Shown: positions 60,776 to 64,000 of the stretch, piece by piece | Layout of the letters: each line of letters begins with the position of its first letter | How positions within the stretch are numbered: the first letter of the stretch is position 1 | From: a bacterium | Lineage (GTDB): Bacteria > SAR324 > XYD2-FULL-50-16 | Assembly: GCA_018829445.1 (NCBI GenBank) | Contig: JAHJTV010000103.1 | Location: forward strand, 62,001 to 126,000 | Length of the DNA stretch: 64,000 nucleotides | Reading direction: 5' to 3' | The notes under the pieces: generated by a model | Databases searched by the model: none | Told to the model about the DNA's origin: nothing | What the model saw: the letters and a program-made list of their open reading frames with translations, nothing else | Translations under genes and position numbers: made by a program

Positions 60776-62314
60776 ATGACTCAACTACCGGGTGCTGGAC
60801 ACATGCTAGAAATGAAAGGGATTACCAAACGGTTTCCTGGTGTTATCGCCAACGAGAATGTTCATTTTGATGTAGTTGCCGGAGAGATTCACACGCTTCT
60901 GGGCGAAAACGGTGCCGGAAAGAGTACGTTGATGAAGATATTGTATGGTTTGTACCAGCCTGACGAAGGTGAGATCCTTCTGGGGGGAAGACCGGTTAAC
61001 ATCACCTCACCTGCCAATGCGATCATCCACGGTATCGGTATGATCCATCAACATTTTATGCTGGTTCCTACCTTAACCGTGGCTGAAAATGTAGCACTGG
61101 GATTAAAATCAACACGCGGTTTTCTGACCGATCTGAAAATCGTTTCCAAAAGAATTATAGAACTCTCTGAAACATTCGGCTTACAAGTCAATCCTTTTGA
61201 ATATGTCTGGCAACTGTCAGTAGGTGAACGACAACGGGTGGAAATCATCAAGGCATTGTATCGGGATGCGTCAATTTTGGTTCTGGACGAACCAACCGCT
61301 GTTCTCACGCCCAATGAAGTAGATGATGTTTTTGTTATTTTCCGTAAACTGGCAAATGATGGTCGTGGATTAATTTTTATCTCCCATAAATTGCAGGAAG
61401 TACTGGACCTTAGCGATCGAATTACCGTTATGCGTCACGGCCGGGTAACAGGCGAAACGACACCCGCTGAAACCAGCCGGAATAATCTGGCCTTGATGAT
61501 GGTAGGCAGAGAAGTTAAGCTGGCTCCGGATAAACAACCGGTAAAAACCGGCCGGGTAATGCTGAAAATAGAAGACCTTTATATCCCGGGAGACAGGGGT
61601 AGAGACGCTGTTCAGGGAATTAACCTGGAAGTAAGATGCGGAGAAGTGATGGGCATTGCGGGAATTTCAGGCAATGGTCAACGGGAACTGGCAGAAGCCA
61701 TTGCAGGTTTGCGGACACCAACCTCCGGGAAGATAATTATCGATGAACAGAATACCACAGGCTGCAGACCGGGTCAGGTTAGAAAAGCAGGGCTTTCTTA
61801 CGTGCCTGAAGAGCGAATGCGGGATGGAGCCATTGGAGAATTCAGAATCAAAGAGAATCTGATATTGCTGAATCACAATTCCAGGAATTTCTGCCACAAG
61901 GGATTTCTCAGATTTAAGCAGATTCAACAACATTGTGAAAAACTGGTAAAGGAGTACGCCGTCAAAACCCCTGACATCGAGACAACGACAAAAAGTCTTT
62001 CCGGAGGAAACATCCAGAAGTTGATACTGGCTCGGGAATTGTCCAGCAATCCCAAAGTGCTTGTTGCCTCACAACCAACCCGTGGCGTTGACATCGGCGC
62101 AGCAGAATACATTCACGAAAGAATTTCTCAACAACGACAAAGCGGAACAGCCTCCCTGGTCATTTCCGAAGACCTGGACGAAGTGATGGCGCTCTCGGAC
62201 CGAATAGCCGTTATGTTCGACGGTAAAATAATGGGGATCATCAACCGTGAAAATGCCACTCGAGAATCGATCGGCTTGATGATGACCGGGGAGAAGCAAG
62301 ATTCTGCAGCTTGA
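60776..62314 (+). CDS. BMP-type ABC transporter ATPase (two-domain)
   Basis: A 512-residue protein of the sugar/nucleoside-type double-ATPase family (NupO/YufO-like). Domain 1 has Walker A GENGAGKST, signature LSVGERQRVEI and Walker B LVLDEPTAVL. Domain 2 has a degenerate P-loop (GISGNGQREL), signature SLSGGNIQKLILAREL and VASQPTRGVDIGA in place of Walker B, as is normal here. The first site hydrolyses ATP to drive the two permeases. AAGG precedes the ATG. The permease and binding-protein genes are upstream across the repeat region, so transcription may depend on read-through or a separate promoter. Confidence 0.92.
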   Translation: MTQLPGAGHMLEMKGITKRFPGVIANENVHFDVVAGEIHTLLGENGAGKSTLMKILYGLYQPDEGEILLGGRPVNITSPANAIIHGIGMIHQHFMLVPTLTVAENVALGLKSTRGFLTDLKIVSKRIIELSETFGLQVNPFEYVWQLSVGERQRVEIIKALYRDASILVLDEPTAVLTPNEVDDVFVIFRKLANDGRGLIFISHKLQEVLDLSDRITVMRHGRVTGETTPAETSRNNLALMMVGREVKLAPDKQPVKTGRVMLKIEDLYIPGDRGRDAVQGINLEVRCGEVMGIAGISGNGQRELAEAIAGLRTPTSGKIIIDEQNTTGCRPGQVRKAGLSYVPEERMRDGAIGEFRIKENLILLNHNSRNFCHKGFLRFKQIQQHCEKLVKEYAVKTPDIETTTKSLSGGNIQKLILARELSSNPKVLVASQPTRGVDIGAAEYIHERISQQRQSGTASLVISEDLDEVMALSDRIAVMFDGKIMGIINRENATRESIGLMMTGEKQDSAA

Positions 62315-62340
62315 TTTTTCGTTGGACTCTGAAACTCCAG

Positions 62341-63114
62341 TTAAAATCCCGTCCACTGATAGGTTTTAGAAAGGGAGTTAATTGCCTCTCTTTCTTGAGA
62401 ATCCAGGTCTTTGATATCTGCACGGGCGTTGAAAATGTTAGCGAATGAATTCATAAGTTTAAGCGAGAATTCTTCAGCCGCCGGCGTATATCCGAGTTCT
62501 GATTTCAGGGAGGTTATCCGGCTTTCCAGCTGATTTGATTCTGAAGGAATATTCCAGATTGACTTCCAAAGATGCCAGTCAATATCAAGTAAGATTGATC
62601 CATGCTGTAAAAACCGTTTTCGCCTTCGATATTGTGCACTCCCCACTGCTTTTTTCTTATTAATTGTTATCTCGTAGGCGGAAACCTCTTTAAAACAGAT
62701 GGAGGTATCAGGGGTTGATTTTTTTGCAGGCTTCATCTCCGGCTGCAGCCCATACGTCTTAAAACAATCAGCCAACGCTTGACTAATAAATCGGTACGTC
62801 TCCATAATAGAGGAAGGAAAACACTCAGTATCACAAGCAAATGAATAGGTGAGTTCCTGATGATGGAGCACTGTTTTGCCTCCGGATTTTCGCCTGACTT
62901 TATCAATTTTCATCCTGTCGCAGAATGCCGAATTCAGTTCCACGGGGCTGCAGTTTGATCTGCCAAACGATAATGTCGGTCTTTTCCAACCATACAGTCT
63001 CAATACGGGATATGACTGAGTAAGAAGATACTCGTCTGCAGCCATATTAAAATCCGCTGAATAACAGCCGTATGGAATCACACGAATTGTGGAAAGCTCT
63101 GGAAGAGAATTCAT
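62341..63114 (-). CDS. LipM-like octanoyl/lipoyl transferase
   Basis: A 257-residue BirA/LplA/LipB-fold protein. Landmarks: VRRKSGGKTVLHHQELTYSF (R-R-x-[ST]-G-G-x-x-V-x-H), then ICFKEVSAYEITINKKKAVGSAQYRRR with Cys140 and Lys155. The Cys at the position equivalent to the LipM nucleophile favours an octanoyltransferase of the LipM/LipL type over an ATP-using LplA. It transfers octanoyl groups to lipoyl domains. It is divergent from lipA, 54 bases away, which supports a role in the same route. Confidence 0.82.
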   Translation of the reverse strand: MNSLPELSTIRVIPYGCYSADFNMAADEYLLTQSYPVLRLYGWKRPTLSFGRSNCSPVELNSAFCDRMKIDKVRRKSGGKTVLHHQELTYSFACDTECFPSSIMETYRFISQALADCFKTYGLQPEMKPAKKSTPDTSICFKEVSAYEITINKKKAVGSAQYRRRKRFLQHGSILLDIDWHLWKSIWNIPSESNQLESRITSLKSELGYTPAAEEFSLKLMNSFANIFNARADIKDLDSQEREAINSLSKTYQWTGF

Positions 63115-63168
63115 GATAACCTGTAAAAATTAGTATTTCCCCTTATCTAAACGGTATTTGGTATATAG

Positions 63169-64000
63169 ATGAACAAACAAGATAATTCTTCGTTACCTGA
63201 AGATGTCTCTCAAAAGAATAAAAAACATCGCAGAACGGACATAAAAACAGATCGTTTTATTCCCAAACCGGACTGGCTCAGGGTGAAATTACCTTCCGGA
63301 GACAATTTCAGGAAGATTAAGAGTTTTCATGATCAGCTTGGGATCAAGTCTGTCTGCAAGGAAGCTAACTGCCCAAATCGTGGTGAATGCTGGAATACGG
63401 GAACAGCATCATTTATGTTAATGGGCGATACGTGCACCAGGGGCTGTCGATTTTGCGCTGTAAAAACTTCTAAAAATCCACCTGCCCTCGATCCTTCCGA
63501 ACCCAAAAAACTTGCCGAAACACTTTCAAATCTGAATCTAAACTATGTAGTGCTCACCACAGTTGATCGTGATGATCTGCCTGATCAAGGGGCGAATCAT
63601 ATTACTCGCTGTATAAAAGAGATCAAAACGAGATTACCTGATTTGATTATTGAAGCACTCATACCGGATTTTAGAGGAATTCCGGAATTATTGGATATCG
63701 TATCCCATTCCGGAGCTGAAGTCATCTCACATAATATTGAATGTACCCGCACCATGACGCAAAAGGTTCGAGATCCAAGGGCCGGTTATGACCAATCATT
63801 GCAGGTTTTACATTATATCAAATCTACTTACCCTGAATTGTATACCAAATCGTCACTTATGTTAGGATTTGGTGAACGTGAAGATGAGATCCTTCAAACA
63901 ATGCAAGATCTTAGGGATGTTAATACCGATTTTCTCACCCTGGGCCAGTATCTGCAACCCAGTCGTCACAAACTACCAGTAGAGAAATACTACCATCCTG
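63169..64000 (+). CDS. lipA: Lipoyl synthase LipA (cut by window end)
   Basis: The frame from the ATG at 63169 is open to the window end (277 codons). It is a radical-SAM lipoyl synthase: the auxiliary cluster CKEANCPNRGEC (Cys63, 68, 74) and the radical-SAM cluster CTRGCRFC (Cys89, 93, 96), then LTTVDRDDLPDQGA and TLGQYLQPSRHKLPV. It inserts two sulfurs into octanoyl groups on lipoyl domains. The C-terminal part with the conserved RSSY motif should lie beyond the window. Divergent from the LipM-like gene. Confidence 0.95.
   Translation, partial: MNKQDNSSLPEDVSQKNKKHRRTDIKTDRFIPKPDWLRVKLPSGDNFRKIKSFHDQLGIKSVCKEANCPNRGECWNTGTASFMLMGDTCTRGCRFCAVKTSKNPPALDPSEPKKLAETLSNLNLNYVVLTTVDRDDLPDQGANHITRCIKEIKTRLPDLIIEALIPDFRGIPELLDIVSHSGAEVISHNIECTRTMTQKVRDPRAGYDQSLQVLHYIKSTYPELYTKSSLMLGFGEREDEILQTMQDLRDVNTDFLTLGQYLQPSRHKLPVEKYYHP

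Noticed and set aside
1..64000. CRISPR arrays, rRNA, tRNA, prophage or transposase genes
   Set aside because: No repeated spacer arrangement, no rRNA or tRNA-like sequence and no recognisable phage or transposase protein was seen by eye.

Overview
The window looks like a chromosomal stretch of a Gram-negative, AT-leaning bacterium. It has Tat and lipoprotein signals, an AttEFGH/LolCDE-like ABC system, a PlsB-like acyltransferase, class II fumarase, many fatty-acyl-CoA enzymes, multidomain PAS kinases and iron-sulfur membrane proteins. A TGA codon that is best read as selenocysteine implies that the cell has selenocysteine machinery, although none is encoded here. A Desulfobacterota-like or related phylum is my best guess. 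The sequence gives no rRNA or tRNA to prove it.

Layout. 1-5.0 kb: a partial MFS transporter, a HAD phosphatase, a PlsB-like acyltransferase, a DUF2288 protein and a second MFS transporter. 5.06-10.4 kb: a compact, same-strand unit of six genes. It starts at a near-consensus promoter buried in a 21-bp-arm palindrome and ends in a strong hairpin. It encodes an ICMT-fold methyltransferase, a small thioredoxin-like protein with an in-frame TGA at its conserved Cys, two Tat-exported DUF362 proteins, a NapH/NapG-like polyferredoxin and a DUF6599 secreted protein. This is the most interesting locus of the window. 10.4-13.6 kb: lon and a MarR regulator, each preceded by the same TTAGTT-N7-AACTAA operator. 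13.8-22.1 kb: a YitT protein and three large histidine kinases without a DNA-binding partner. 22.4-27.0 kb: an AttEFGH-like ABC/lipocalin export system. 27-34 kb: small genes (GNAT, DUF523, DUF1993, SrkA, a DUF4143 ATPase, HicAB) with several repeat elements. 34-37.6 kb: pyruvate kinase and acyl-CoA dehydrogenase.

38.4-41.9 kb: a three-gene unit with a double metallo-beta-lactamase lipoprotein, fumarase C and a Tat/FecR-domain protein. 42.1-49.6 kb: a TetR-controlled catabolic cluster with two crotonases, an acyl-CoA synthetase, an APC permease and a C45/Ntn amidase-like protein. I read it as amide or N-acyl substrate use. 49.7-57 kb: a DMT exporter, a broken aminopeptidase P gene, two small unknowns, two MFS transporters and a dienoyl-CoA-isomerase-like crotonase. 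57.3-62.3 kb: a BMP-family (nucleoside-type) ABC importer whose ATPase gene is separated from the rest by a foldback repeat with a nested MITE-like insert. 62.3-64 kb: divergent lipoate genes (LipM-like and lipA, the latter cut by the window end).

Short palindromic elements are common between genes. At least two of them coincide with TTGACA-N17-TATxxT promoters and are probably operators. Others form two repeat families (a REP-like family and a GGTAGGGCGG foldback family). I saw no CRISPR array, prophage, transposase, rRNA or tRNA.
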